In this document: piece after piece, positions 48,044 through 58,932 of the stretch
Layout: every line of letters begins with the position of its first letter
Position numbering within the stretch: the stretch's first letter is position 1
Program-made: the position numbers and the translations under genes
The notes under the pieces: model-generated
What the model was told of the DNA's origin: nothing
What the model saw: the letters and a program-made list of their open reading frames with translations, nothing else
Databases searched by the model: none
DNA from: Costus lasius
Taxonomy: Eukaryota; Streptophyta; Magnoliopsida; Zingiberales; Costaceae
Direction of reading: 5' to 3'
Assembly: GCA_027563935.2 (NCBI GenBank)
Contig: CM050451.1
Coordinates: 97,305,565-97,369,564 of the forward strand
DNA: 64,000 bases

Positions 48044-48965
48044 CTATGTGACAGTGAGGTATATAAGTCTGCCAACAACTTGCCGATACACAGTAGGATC
48101 AATGTCTTTAGATTCCTTCCACTTACTATATCGTTCATTAGGAACCATAGGAACATCAGTGGGTTTGTAATCAAGCATTCCTGTGTCAGATAAAAGATCA
48201 AGTATATACTTCCTTTGAGACAGATGAATATTTGAGCCCTTGTAAGCAATCTCAATTCCTAGAAAGTATCTAGGTTTACCCATATCACGAAGAGAAAAAT
48301 GAGACTGTAAAAACCTTTTAGTCTCATCTATGCCTCTAGAATCACTTTCTGTGAGAAGAATATCATCGACGTAAATAGCCAAGATAATGATCCCATTGGT
48401 CGACTTACGAATAAATATTGAATGATCAGACTTCACGTGAAGAAATCCAAATTTCGATATGATAGTAGAAAACTTCTGAAACTATACCCGAGGACTTTGT
48501 TTAAGTTCATATATAGCTTTACGCAACCTGCATACCAACTCCCCCTGCTAGACATAACTCGGAGGTTGATGCATATAAACTGCCTCATTAAGATCACTAT
48601 ATAAGAAGACATTTTTGATGTCTAACTGATGAAGAGACCACCCAAGGGAGATGGCAAGCGAGAAGATGATACAGACATAATTCAATCGAGCACAGGAGAG
48701 AAGGTGTCAGAATAGTCAACCCCGTACACCTGAGTAAATCCTTTTGCCACAAGACGAGCTTTGTAGCGATCGACGGACCCATCTGGATTGTGTTTTATGG
48801 CATAAACCCATTTGCAAGGCACAGGACGAGCCCCTGAGGGTAATGGTACAAGGGTCCATGTGTGCTGAGAAATAAGAGCTTCCATTTTTATATCCATAGC
48901 AGCCTTCCAGTGGGACTGAGAGAGAGCCTCAAAGATATTACGTGGCAAACCATCAGATGAGATAG
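48044..48965 (-). pseudogene. Minus-strand copia: reverse transcriptase, multiply broken
   Basis: The N-terminal part ([34 protein letters not shown], about 48815-48690) lies in one frame that stops at 48682. The central part is read only in other frames with stops (48450-48680). The C-terminal frame from 48436 has the intact catalytic motif IYVDDILL (about 48365) and LRDMGKPRYFLGIEI (about 48280). At least two frame changes are needed. Confidence 0.85.
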
Positions 48966-50200
48966 TAGTAATAAATGTACAATGGGAAGGAGAAATGCAA
49001 GAATAAGAGACAAATTCAGAAATGGAATACTTAGCTGTGGCCCAACGACCCTTGTGTAGGGCAGTCGAGAGATCATCGGTTGCAGGTGGTAGACTCTTAG
49101 GTAAAAGGTGGATTGGTGTAGGAGCTTCTGTGGTGACGGCCCTATTCCATCGCCGGTAAACCTGCAGAGGTAAATGCTCATGGTCCACAGAAGGAGGTAC
49201 CTGAGGAGATGTCACGGGAACATCCTGAGAGCATGGTATAGGGAGAGGAACAGGGGTGGTTGAGGGTTGAGGACTCCTGACGCAGCGTTGGTTTGGAGAA
49301 AAATAGTGTAGACTCAAAGAAGGATACATCCATGCTAGTAAAGTACTTGCTGTGAGTGGGATCAAAATATTTGTACCCCTTTTGTGTCCTAGAGTACCCA
49401 AGGAAAATACATTTTGTAGAACGAGGACTTAGCTTATCCACACCAAGAGAGAGATTGTGGACATAACAGAGGCAACCAAAGGTCTTGGGCGGAACAGGAA
49501 ATATAGATTGGCTGGGGTAGAGTATAGAGAGGGGAGATTTACCGTGCAAGGAAGAAGTTGGTACACAATTTATCAGAAAAGTAGCAGTGAGGACAACATC
49601 ACCCCAAAAGTTTTTAGGCACATGCATATGAAACATTAAGGTACGAGAAACATCAAGTAGATGACGGTTCTTGCGTTCAACAACACCATTTTGGGGAGAA
49701 GTATAGGGGCACGTTGTTTGGTGAATAATGTCGTGTAAACCACAAAACTCTTGAAAGACTGAACTGGTATACTCAAGAGCATTATCAGTGCGGAGTGTTT
49801 TCAGTGGCAAGCCAAATTGATTCTTGACCTCAGCATAAAAAAGTTTAAATGCATTAAAAGCATCAGAATGATTCTTCAGTAAAAAGACCCAACACATGCA
49901 TGAATAGTCATTGATAAATGTGACAAATTATTTAAAACCATCTCTGGTGATTACAGGACTAGGACCCCATATATCTAAATGAACAATATGAAACGGAGTA
50001 GTAGTTGGTGGATTAGTACTGCTAGGAAAAGAGGTCCTATGGTGCTTGCCAAACTCACAAGCTTCACATTCAAAATTAGGACAGGACTTCAGCAACAAAA
50101 ATTGCTGAACTTTGCTAGGTGAGACATGACCTAACCGACAGTGCCATGTAAAGGGAGATGATGTAGACAAAAGCACCTGAGCAGTATCCAGTGCAAGATC
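48966..50200 (-). pseudogene. Minus-strand copia: integrase
   Basis: The zinc domain WHCRLGH...CEACEFGKHHR (about 50140-50035) and the first catalytic D (HLDIWGPSP, about 49975) are in the frame that ends with TAA at 49928-49930. The rest (D in LRTDNALEY, about 49785; E in NGVVERKNRHLL, about 49685; KCIFLGYS, about 49400) follows from 49897. A further frame change near 49180-49400 leads into the frame of reverse transcriptase. Confidence 0.86.
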
Positions 50201-50629
50201 GGTGAGGACATAGACACCGCCAGCTTTAAGCCCCTCACCAATCTTCGCCTTCGTCCTGAGGTCCTGAATGATACAATAGGAAGCAAGGAATGTTACAGAG
50301 CAATTTAGGCTTTTTGTGAGGGCATAAACAGAAATGAGATTGATAGGAAATTTAGGAATATAAAGAACATCAGAAAGTATAAGCTTGGGACTTAAGTGAA
50401 CAGTTCCCTTTCTGTGGACAGGAATAAGAGACCCATCTGCAATTGACACTGGGCTATAGTTGGTACCAAGATGTAAGGAAGCAAATAGTGAACGATTACC
50501 TGAAACATGAGACATGGCACCAGAATCTAAAACCCAAGCATTAGCAGAGGCAACGAGAGAAGCAGCACCGGAGACGCCTAGCGCCGTAGCCATTAAGGAA
50601 GAGGTGGAAGCTTCAGCTTGAGTGGCCAA
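50201..50629 (-). pseudogene. Minus-strand copia: protease
   Basis: AWVLDSGAMSHV (about 50535) has the D-S-G-A active site of copia proteases. DVLYIPKFPINLISV (about 50360) is the usual downstream motif. The frame is open into integrase. A stop at about 50642 separates it from the gag frame. Confidence 0.85.
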
Positions 50630-50641
50630 TCTAACAAGGCA

Positions 50642-50950
50642 TTAATACTTAGCAGAAGAGACCGTGATGGTCGAATCAGTAGATGATGAGGAGGCTGAGG
50701 TGACCGCCGGTCCTAGAGCAGGTGCTCCACTATCAACTACCATTTTGGCATAAGATGGCTTGCCAAACTTCTTCCAGCATCGATCAGAAGGATGATTGCT
50801 TCGCCCGCAATGTTCATAAGAAGTAGAGACATGACCACATCCTTTGCCCCGACTAGAAGATTCGCGTCTGCCTCCTTGGGGAGCAAGGAGGGCACTACTA
50901 GTATCAGCAAAAGGAGTGACCACGGAGACACGCAGGAGGTGTGAGTAAAC
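50642..50950 (-). pseudogene. gag: Minus-strand copia: gag C-terminal remnant
   Basis: Contains a zinc-knuckle-like stretch EHCGRSNHPSDRCW (about 50800) in which the first cysteine of CX2C is tyrosine (SYEHC). The reading remains open to about 50950, where the LTR-like element starts, so gag is truncated there. Confidence 0.75.
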
Positions 50951-51201
50951 TGTTGGGAAACTCCGGGGACATTTTATAATTTTTTGGCATTACAGACATT
51001 ACATACGCAGCGGAATAATGTCCCCGAACAGGCCGGTCCCAAAAACCCAGTGAAGATCGCATGCGAGGGAGTCGACACGATGTGATAGGAAGTACCTCAA
51101 GCAAGTAAAGAGATGCCGATGTCGAGATAGGCGCCCACATGTTTTCCCTCTGCAGTCTCACACACACGGACTCCTCGAGCTCTCTTCTTCCGCGCTTGGT
51201 G

Positions 51202-51206
51202 CTAGC
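51202..51206. repeat. Target-site duplication CTAGC, left
   Basis: Matches 52655-52659. Confidence 0.9.
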
Positions 51207-52654
51207 TGATGTCTCGTATTTATGTAATCTTTTTGACTAATGTTTCCTCGTGAATCAAGACATATTTTCATGCTTTTACATCTCTTTTCAGCTTAATTCA
51301 CTTAATATCTTCAGAAGCTTCACTACTTGTCATATTTGTTAAATATAGGAAAATTCACTCGTTTCTAGAGCTATACGGATGCACAATCACATACCCAAGT
51401 GAATCTGAATTTATGATAAGAAATTTAGCTTCAGACGAGAGCTAGAATTCAGCCGCATTCAGCATTTATTGCCAGCTCTCAAGACACAAGCCATCAAGAG
51501 AAGACACACGCCAACAAGACACACGCCATCAACATTCATGAACAAGCACTAAAGAGGAGACATTCATGAATGAGCATTGATTAAACACATTCATGAATGT
51601 TGATTTATTAAGGGATGTTCATGAATGGCGCCATATTAAAGGATGTTCATGAATGGAGGCACCATGAAAAGGCACCATGACGAGGTACCATGAAGAGGTA
51701 CCTTGAAGTGGCACATTGAAGAGGCGCCTTGAAGACTATAAGAGGGATGAGTTCTTTCTTCAGAGGGGGGAGTCGAAGGCAAGAAGAGGATTGCGCCAAG
51801 AGCTTAAAGGACTGGTTCCAAGGCAAGAGAACAACATTCCAAAGAGAGAAAGGCGACATCAAGGGAGGAGCAGAGGAGTTTGTCTTAGTTCTTTTCTCTT
51901 TTCTACTTTGTTCTGTCACCTTTACATCTTAATCATAAATCTTGTACTTGTAGTAACCATGTGTGTATTAGCGTAAAACCTCTATCGGGATTCGGGTGTA
52001 GCCCGTCTTTATGATTTACAAGTATTAATGTTAAGAATTGCTTTCCGATATATCTATTGAGACCATTTGATCTAGATTTATTTCATTCGTGTTTATCGAT
52101 TTTCGGCCGGATTGGTTTTCGCGCTTTAGTTGATTGTGGTAACAATTGAGAGGTGAATCACAATCAACACATTCTCCTTGATCAAACTTGTGTGCTCTAT
52201 TGCGAGAGTCGTAGAGACCACTTGGGGAATCTTGGTGTCTTGATTCACACGATCTACCTCTGCTTAGTCCACCGCGAGAGTAGGAGACTAACTAAGTAGA
52301 ATGTGGAGTTGTCCACCACGAGAGTAGGAGACTAACTCAGTTGTTGAGTCGCGCACCCGAGAGGGGCACGGCTCAAGAGGACACATCCTTGGTTCTCTAG
52401 AGATTATCAAAGCAGTACTTCTCATTACGCATATAAGTTCAAAGACGTGGTGAAACCCGATATCCCTATTTCTGTCTCTTCGTTCGACCTTCGTTTTATT
52501 ACGTTCTTTTTAATTAGAATTGCGACACCATCTAAGACCCTCATTCGTTTAGCTATTGATTGTACGATTAGTCGGTAATTTACACTAGTCCTCGTGGGAA
52601 CGATATCTTAAGTACTACATCAGTAAGCCGTGCGCTTGCGGATTTTGTGCAACA
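51207..52654 (+). mobile_element. Solo LTR B, same family as solo LTR A
   Basis: 1448 bp from TGATGTCTCG to GTGCAACA, with a perfect CTAGC duplication and no internal region. It aligns with solo LTR A throughout. It is about 80 bp longer, mainly from extra palindrome and 13-bp repeat units upstream of the TATA box (CTATAAGAG, 51736-51744). It inserted into the copia-type LTR that spans 50951-53006. Confidence 0.93.
51525..51735 (+). repeat. U3 palindromes and tandem repeats of solo LTR B
   Basis: About five palindromes (ACATTCATGAATG, ATGTTCATGAATGG) at 51530-51655, then about six or seven AGGCACCATGAAG-like units to 51735, just before the TATA box. Confidence 0.8.
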
Positions 52655-52659
52655 CTAGC
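52655..52659. repeat. Target-site duplication CTAGC, right
   Basis: Matches 51202-51206. Confidence 0.9.
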
Positions 52660-53394
52660 CTCGGGAAGAAGATCCAAGCCTTAGGTCACACTTCAACTTG
52701 CGCCACCTCCAAGGTACATGCGCCAAGATGAAGTAGAGGAGAAGAAGTCGCCAAGTCCAAGTCCTTCTTGCGTCAAGAGGAGGAGAAGAAGACTTGTGCT
52801 TGTGGCTAGATGATGGAGGAAGAGAAGTTGCGCCAAGAGCCTCCAAGCTTTCGCCCCTCTCTATTACTTACGCCTCTAAGGATTGTAACATATATGAGGG
52901 GACGGCTAGGTGCTCTTTTATAGGGCAAGAGGCGGTTTTTGAAAGGCTAGGATCAAGACAAGTGGGCAGCTAGGATGAGAAGGTTTGAGGCTGTTGTATC
53001 CCAACAAGTAGGTAAACTAAACTTATTCTTAAAGTCGCAGCCAGAACCTAAGTGTTGGTGCACAGGGACTTGTCACCCCCTGATACGGCTCTAAAAACTA
53101 GTTTGGTCACCACACTTGTTGTTATCTCCGCAAGTGCACGGATGCTCGAAGTAATAATTAAGATATTGAACCCACAGAGGCCTATGTTGTCGAATACCAA
53201 ATAGTTGATTTCTTACTATCTAGGCTAATCGAAGTAGTGAGAATAGCAATTGGAAGCTAAAACAGAATTATCAGAGAGAAAAACTGGGGTTAGGGTTTCA
53301 TTCACTTTAACTTTTATGACTAGATATGAATAAAGATTTCGTCAGTTCAAATTTATCATGATGAAGATGTAATTTACTTAATAAAAGGATTGTT

Positions 53395-53625
53395 TCACTT
53401 TCGTGCAAACAACCACACAGGGATTTATCTTCGCTTTCGTGCAAGATTCGTCCCAACGCTGAAGATAAGTAAATCATCAAATAATGAACTCAAGGATCAC
53501 TTTCGTGCATCCGAATTCTAGGTTGATAATCTCTAGTGGAGTCTCAAGGATCACTTTCGTGCATCTGAGTCTCTACACTAGTTTTACTCATGGATCTGCA
53601 ACGTTCCGATCCTTGCTTTCGCACA
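53395..53625 (-). repeat. Repeated CACTTTCGTGCA motif in the LTR 3' half
   Basis: Five copies or near-copies: about 53397, 53430, 53490, 53549 and 53610. Related motifs sit at the same relative place in the other Athila-like LTRs here. Confidence 0.7.
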
Positions 53626-54424
53626 AGATCTCCATGCTTGACAAATAGACTCGATTTATAGGTTCATGTTATAATCATGACAATTAATCTACTAGAACAG
53701 ATCAAATTAGATCTAACCTAAGGAAGGGATCCTAACATGCAATTCTAGGGTTCCAAGTTCTCAAGCAAATCACCTTTCAGTCTCATTGAGAAAATTCTAA
53801 AAACATAATTAGTAACATGGACTTTTAGAGAGTCTAAGTACAATTATCACATGAGCAAAATCATCATGCTAAGATTAAACTCAACGAAATAGTGAAAAAG
53901 TAGTTATCTAGTCATTAGAAATTAAGTGAATTACTCCCCCATGTCCCAAAAGTAGTTTAAGCTATCATCATGAAGGAATTACAATAAGTCATGGTTTCAG
54001 AGGATCAAAAATCAAAGGAAAAGAGAAGTTTAGAAAATATAGCACGGTTGTGAAGTATTTCACAGTCGTAATTTGCAAAGATCGTCGATGAACAGTGTCG
54101 GTGACTCCTTTTTCTTCGATTTCTCTTCCAATTGATCTCCTTTCGAACTAAAACTTCTGGCATGTTGTCTCCTCCTTCAGATGAAGCTTTAGTATGAAAA
54201 TCACGGCCGGAGATCGTTTGGATTGAGCGCAGCGGCGAATCCCTAGGCGGCGGTGTGAATCCCAATTTCTCTCTCGACAGTCGATGAAAATTGGGGCTTC
54301 TAGTGTGTGTCCGTTCCTTTCGTCCCAAAGCTCCTTTTGCTTCTTACGGTATCCAATTTGGGGTTCTGGATCGCTCGCAATCCTCTCCGCAAGATTCGGG
54401 CGTTAAAGTTGACCTAGGTGTCGT

Positions 54425-54802
54425 GTTCAAAACAGGAATTACGACAGTGGAATAGTTTACGGCACTGCCGTAAAATCGCTCAAGTCTTCTATTTTGATGT
54501 CATCCGGGAATTACGGCACCGTAATCTGGTTTACGGTAGTGCCATAAAATCGGCTGAACTCTCTGTTCGCGAATGTCTGGCAATTACGGCCCGTGTAGTT
54601 TCTTACGGTAGTGCCGTAATATTGAGCGAAGTTTCTGTTCTGAAGCATTCTGAAATACAGTACCGTAATATTGTTTACGGCGGTGCCGTAAAATCTGAAA
54701 AACTTTCTGTTCAGAAATTCTTCAAAATACGGCAGGGCTCGAATTTTACGGTACTGTCTGAAAATACGGTACCGTAAAATGGATTACGGCACTGCCGTAA
54801 TT
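54425..54802 (-). repeat. Palindrome array of solo LTR C
   Basis: Six paired-dyad units. The longer dyads include TTACGGCACTGCCGTAA (twice), TTACGGTAGTGCCGTAA and TTACGGCGGTGCCGTAA; the short dyads include ATTACGGCACCGTAAT and ATACGGTACCGTAA. The array lies about 255-630 bp from the LTR 5' end. This is the best-preserved array in the window. Confidence 0.88.
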
Positions 54803-55056
54803 GCTGACTTACTCCGTTTTACGTGAAATTTCTTGGGTGACCTCCTCTTGATGATGGGAATCCTTCTATATATTTGATTTTGCATGAAAATAACTAAAAA
54901 TAGTGCCTTTTTACCTGAAAATCATCAAAAACAAAGAAGAGTGTAGATTCCGCAGATATTGATAAAATATGGCATAAAAACAAGCAAAGTCTATGAATAT
55001 GACATATAAATATTAATAAAATGGCATAGAAATCACGATGAATGTCGGTGTCATCA

Positions 55057-56265
55057 GAGGTAAGGAAAATCTCCAAGACATTTCCATAATTCTCATTCAA
55101 CCCTTCCTTTTGTGCCCACACCCTTCCTTGTGCGCCAAGGCCTTGCCTTGCGCCCCAAGAAATGCCATAGAGGCATTCATACCATAAGGGATAAGGGGGA
55201 GGCGCCAATTGCTACCTTATGAAGCAAATTGCGCCACTTCTCCCCATTATGCCCATAGGCACCTAGGGGAGAAGTCTTCTCCCCATTATACCCTTTTGAT
55301 CCTTCTTCTCTTCATGACAACTTATTAGTGAGCCAAACTTAGCAATGGCCCTAGCCTAAAGTCCATTACCCATGTTTAACAAAGCTATTGGATCCAATCC
55401 AATTTAACCCAAGGTCAAATGAGGCTAACCATGGTTAATCCGGCCAATATGCCAAAAATAGAAGTTGGCTCCAATAAGTTTCTTCCATCTCATCAGGCCC
55501 ATTGACGCTGATGAAATCTCCAAAATAGATCCGAGTTATCCAATAACTCGATCATAAGGCTTCCCGATCAATACGAGAACTCGAGTGTCTTGGTGTGTGA
55601 CCCTGTAGGTCCCTTTGACGTTGGCAGTGCAGACCTAAGGTCTCACAAGCAGTGAGTGGCACCTAGCAGTGCATCGCTGCTACCCAAGTCATCAGAATGG
55701 ATATCGACATCGACATCCCCATCATCGCAATAGGTGCAGATACATTACAGTCCTTTTGCCAAACTGATATCCAATTGGACAAGTGTGTCATCACTTGTTT
55801 TCATCCAATCACATGGCTATGACTAAATCAGGTGTTTACCTGGGTATGGCCATACACTTTCAGTCATAGACCATAGAGGAGCTCCATGGATATCATACTT
55901 CCTAAAGGAAGGGGCAAATCCTTGATCTGTCAATTGGTCTTCTCATATGGGTCGTGACATGCTCAATGACAACCTTTATGACCTCCCAATTACGGCAAGG
56001 TGTTGGGTTGCATCAAAGCATGTCTCTAACCATATAGAAGAGTCAATGACCTCAAGTCTAAGGATCAATGCATCTCCTATCACTTGTGAGGATAACTCAT
56101 GACACTAAGTCATAGCCTCATAGTGGGTCGGTCCAGTATATCAATCACTGATATACCTATATGCCTGCGTTAGCACCGCGTGCCTAACCAGCTCATATAC
56201 TAGTCTCATGGATACCATAGCTGTCCTATATCCACTAAGGTATATTGACTAGGTTTGAAAAGAAT
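55057..56265 (-). mobile_element. Truncated copia LTR, Angela-like
   Basis: On the minus strand it shares ordered words with the copia LTR at 650: GAGACTAGTATATG, GTATATC...GGACCGACCC, CTTGAGGTCATTGAC and GTGTATGGCCATACCCAGG. Both ends are missing: one side abuts solo LTR C, the other the gypsy LTR fragment. No frame of note; 54894-55208 straddles the boundary and is not a gene. Confidence 0.6.
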
Positions 56266-57270
56266 AGATCTGACGTTGCGATTCACCTCTTAGTCCTTCT
56301 CGTAACGTCTAAGACGTAAAATTACTTGATCAGGGTAATTTACGGAATAAACATAATTCTAATCAAATCAAATCTATAAAAATCATGACAAAGATTTAAG
56401 ACAATATATTTAATCCATGAATCATCAACGGGCTACACCCCAAATCTAGAAAATAGGTTTACACGTTCATATTCAAAGAAAACAACATGTTCATCGATGA
56501 AAATTGCATGGAAACTTAAGAATATTACAGGAAATCGCTAGACAAGTAATTAGAAAAGCTTCCTCTCGATGTGGAGACGAAGATGAAGCATCCAATTCTT
56601 CCTTTGCGCTGCTTTCCTGATCGAATTCTGCCCTGGAAGTGATTTTCACCGTCGTCGCCTCCTCTGTTCATTTTCGTGTGTAGAAGCCCCCAAAATCCTT
56701 CATTTTATCGTCTAATCAATATAGAACCCATCTAGGAAGATTTCTGGAGAGTTTGGTTCAATTCTGGTTCAGTTTGAAGTCAAATCGAGTAAGAAACCGA
56801 AAGGGCGGACGTTTTTACGGCTCGTAATAAGTTTACGGCCACGGCCGTAATTCTTTCTGTGTGTATAGGCTTTATATCACAAAAATATTCACGGACCGTA
56901 ATGGATTTACGACTTCACCTGTGAAAGTTTCTGTGCATTCCAACACTTAGCCGTTTTTCACCCACTACTCGAACTCCAAATTATAGCCGACCTAGAATTA
57001 CAGCCAAGGCTGTAATTCTCGCGTTCTTCACTATTTCAACTCCAAATTCGACATGTTAGCTCGTGATCTCCTCGGGAATCATGCTTTGGCTTCAAAACTC
57101 GTGAAATAAATCATTTTTACTATTTTACCTACATTTTCAATAAAACTAAGAAAAGTGAAGATTCTGTGCCAAGTGAAGTAAAAACATTAAAAGTTGTACA
57201 AAATCATTCAATTAAGCCCAAAATATCATATAAAATATAGGCAAAAACATGGTGTAAATGCAACGCATCA
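56266..57270 (-). repeat. 3' LTR fragment of a second minus-strand gypsy element
   Basis: Starts TGATGCGTTGCATTTACACC at 57270 on the minus strand, directly after a polypurine-like GAGGACAAACAAATTTAAG. It continues to GAAGGACTAAGAGGTGAATC near 56285, which matches GAAGGACTGAGAGGTGAACC in the LTR at 58933. The 3' third of the LTR is missing at the junction near 56265. Confidence 0.75.
56810..57025 (-). repeat. Palindrome array of the second minus-strand gypsy LTR
   Basis: Dyads such as TTACGGCCACGGCCGTAA, TTCACGGACCGTAAT and ATTACAGCCAAGGCTGTAAT. The array lies about 245-460 bp from the LTR 5' end. Confidence 0.75.
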
Positions 57271-58932
57271 AAAACCCTAGACTTAAATTTGTTTGTCCTC
57301 AAGCAATACTTTGATATGTATGAAGAATGTAATGATAAGGAATAATCTTATTTGTTTTTGCCCCTAATAACATCCTTAGTCCACAAATTAAGCAATCAAT
57401 CTTTCTAACTCAGGTAATTCAAGAAAAATCATAATAGAAATAAATTCCCAAGAGGTTACAATCTAAGAAAGATAAAATTCACAATTCATGTCATAGTATT
57501 CATTCTTCACACACTAAATATCAGATACTTTCAACTTAATAAATCTATCTTACTGAACACACAAAAATTTATTTCAAGAATCTCAGTGATGTTAAAAATA
57601 AGACATTTTAAAAGCAATTTGGTCTTTAAACTATCATATGCTATTTACCGTTAGCATCATAACATTGTTTAAAGTATACCATAGAGTAGTATAATTTAAC
57701 TCATAGTCTCAATCTAGGGTCAACGGAGTTGTCCACTTAACCTACAGCTTTCTCTTTTTCTCCAATTTTTTTTCTTTTTTATTTATTAGACTTCAACTCA
57801 TGTCTTCGGTACCACTACTAAATTTAGCAGTGCCAAGTAGAGGAGTCTTTTCTCTCTCTTTTTCTTCTTCTTTTTTTTATATTTTTCTAGAGAAAACCGA
57901 TCAGTGGTATGATACTTAAATCGTTATCGATGCTTGATCACAACAGATTTAAAGTATACCAACTCGTGGTATAATATAACTCATAACTTAAGATTTCTCA
58001 ACTAGAGGAGTTGGAGCAAATCTTAGTTAAATAAATATCACCAAATTTCTCTTCATAAAAATTTCTATCAAGCAAAAATAAATAAATTAAACTTCAAGTA
58101 TAAAGATACTATGCATGTGTCCTATGAACATATAACAATTCACATATGCATTTTATCAATACCAGAATTGAATTTACCAACAATTTAAGTCTATATGAAA
58201 TTTCAAAAATTCCCTATGTCATCAAATTAATCACTCAAAATGTTTCATAAGAAAAATTAAGGATAAAACAAGTTTGATTATCCTTAAAAATCATAAACAT
58301 GCAAAATACATACCTATAAAGCTTTGAAGAAAAAGCAAAATATATGAGGACACCCTAGACTTAAATTGTTGCATATACATAGACATTAAAATCAATGAAT
58401 CATAGATTTTAGAAAAAATGTTGCAAGAGTTCTCTTTTATAATGTGGGTGAAAACCTATTCAGTTATATCAAAAGATGAAAACATGATCCCGAAAAATCT
58501 AGAAACTGTATCACATTAAAGATAATCATATTTTACAATGTAAACAAGTTTCAAACATTAAATACCATCATGTTTCATTTTCAAAATCATATTAACCATA
58601 CTCACAAAGAAGATATCGTAAGAATCATGGTCCGTGAGTGACTCACGGCTACACCCATGAAAGTTTCGTTTGGTGCTTGTTTTTCATGTAAAAATTTTCC
58701 AAAAATTACTGCACATAAAATAACTTATTAAAAGATTTTCTATCAATAAAAATTCATCAATACATGCTACAAAAAGTCATAAAAATTAAAATAAAATAAA
58801 TTTAGTAAAGAAAAATCGAAACTAAAAATGTTGGAATGGAAAAAGTGCAAAGCCTCTAGGTTCCCTCCCAGGAAGCGCTTGTTTAAGGCCATTAGCTTGA
58901 CCATAACTTCATGTCATGGTGGAGTTAGTGAA
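57271..58932 (-). mobile_element. 3' internal region of the second minus-strand gypsy element
   Basis: Non-coding, AT-rich. In the minus direction: the post-pol sequence GCGCTTCCTGGGAGGGAA (about 58878-58861), a palindrome cluster (58620-58680), a copy of the paired hairpin-like motif (57787-57846) and the polypurine region by 57305. Only this tail is left; pol would lie to the right, but another gypsy LTR starts at 58933, which suggests that element inserted here. Confidence 0.7.
58620..58680 (-). repeat. Palindrome cluster downstream of the missing pol
   Basis: Contains TGAGTGACTCA and ATGGTCCGTGA...TCACGGCTACACCCATGA. It is about 200 bp beyond the post-pol motif, the same place as in the first gypsy element. 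Confidence 0.6.

Larger units (their letters stand above)
47328..50950 (-). mobile_element. Decayed Ty1/copia element, minus strand
   Basis: Gag remnant, protease, integrase, reverse transcriptase and RNase H follow each other from 50950 down to 47417 in copia order. The polypurine tract (TTGAGGGGGAG on the minus strand, 47421-47410) is followed by an LTR start TGTTAGCAATTATGG at 47409. The 3' LTR is only about 82 bp long (to TAACA at 47328) or is truncated. The N-terminal half of gag, the primer site and the matching 5' LTR are absent. Several frame changes and stops make it inactive. Confidence 0.85.
50951..53006 (-). mobile_element. Copia-type LTR, probably solo, split by solo LTR B
   Basis: On the minus strand it starts TGTTGGGATACAACAGCC (53006) and ends GTTTCCCAACA (50951); the ends form an 8-bp inverted repeat TGTTGGGA/TCCCAACA. 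Without solo LTR B it is about 605 bp. TATAAAAG at 52922-52915 is a promoter candidate, and TTCCGCTGCG near the 3' end resembles other copia LTRs. No exact 5-bp duplication abuts it, though GTTTAC occurs directly on one side and 5 bp away on the other. It could be a solo LTR in the copia gag or that element's own 5' LTR after an internal deletion. Confidence 0.55.
53117..55056 (-). mobile_element. Solo LTR C, relative of the large gypsy LTR
   Basis: About 1940 bp. On the minus strand it starts TGATGACACC at 55056 and ends near 53117 after the GTGCACTTGCGG motif. Length, ends and internal order match the LTRs at 300 and 18304, but the sequence is clearly diverged. It has a six-unit palindrome array and five CACTTTCGTGCA motifs. 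The flanks (ACACT and GAGGT) do not match, so no duplication is visible. No internal region adjoins. Confidence 0.85.

Noticed and set aside
53117..55056. Palindrome arrays read as tRNA or rho-independent terminators
   Set aside because: No cloverleaf, no T tracts following the stems, and the setting is eukaryotic LTR sequence.
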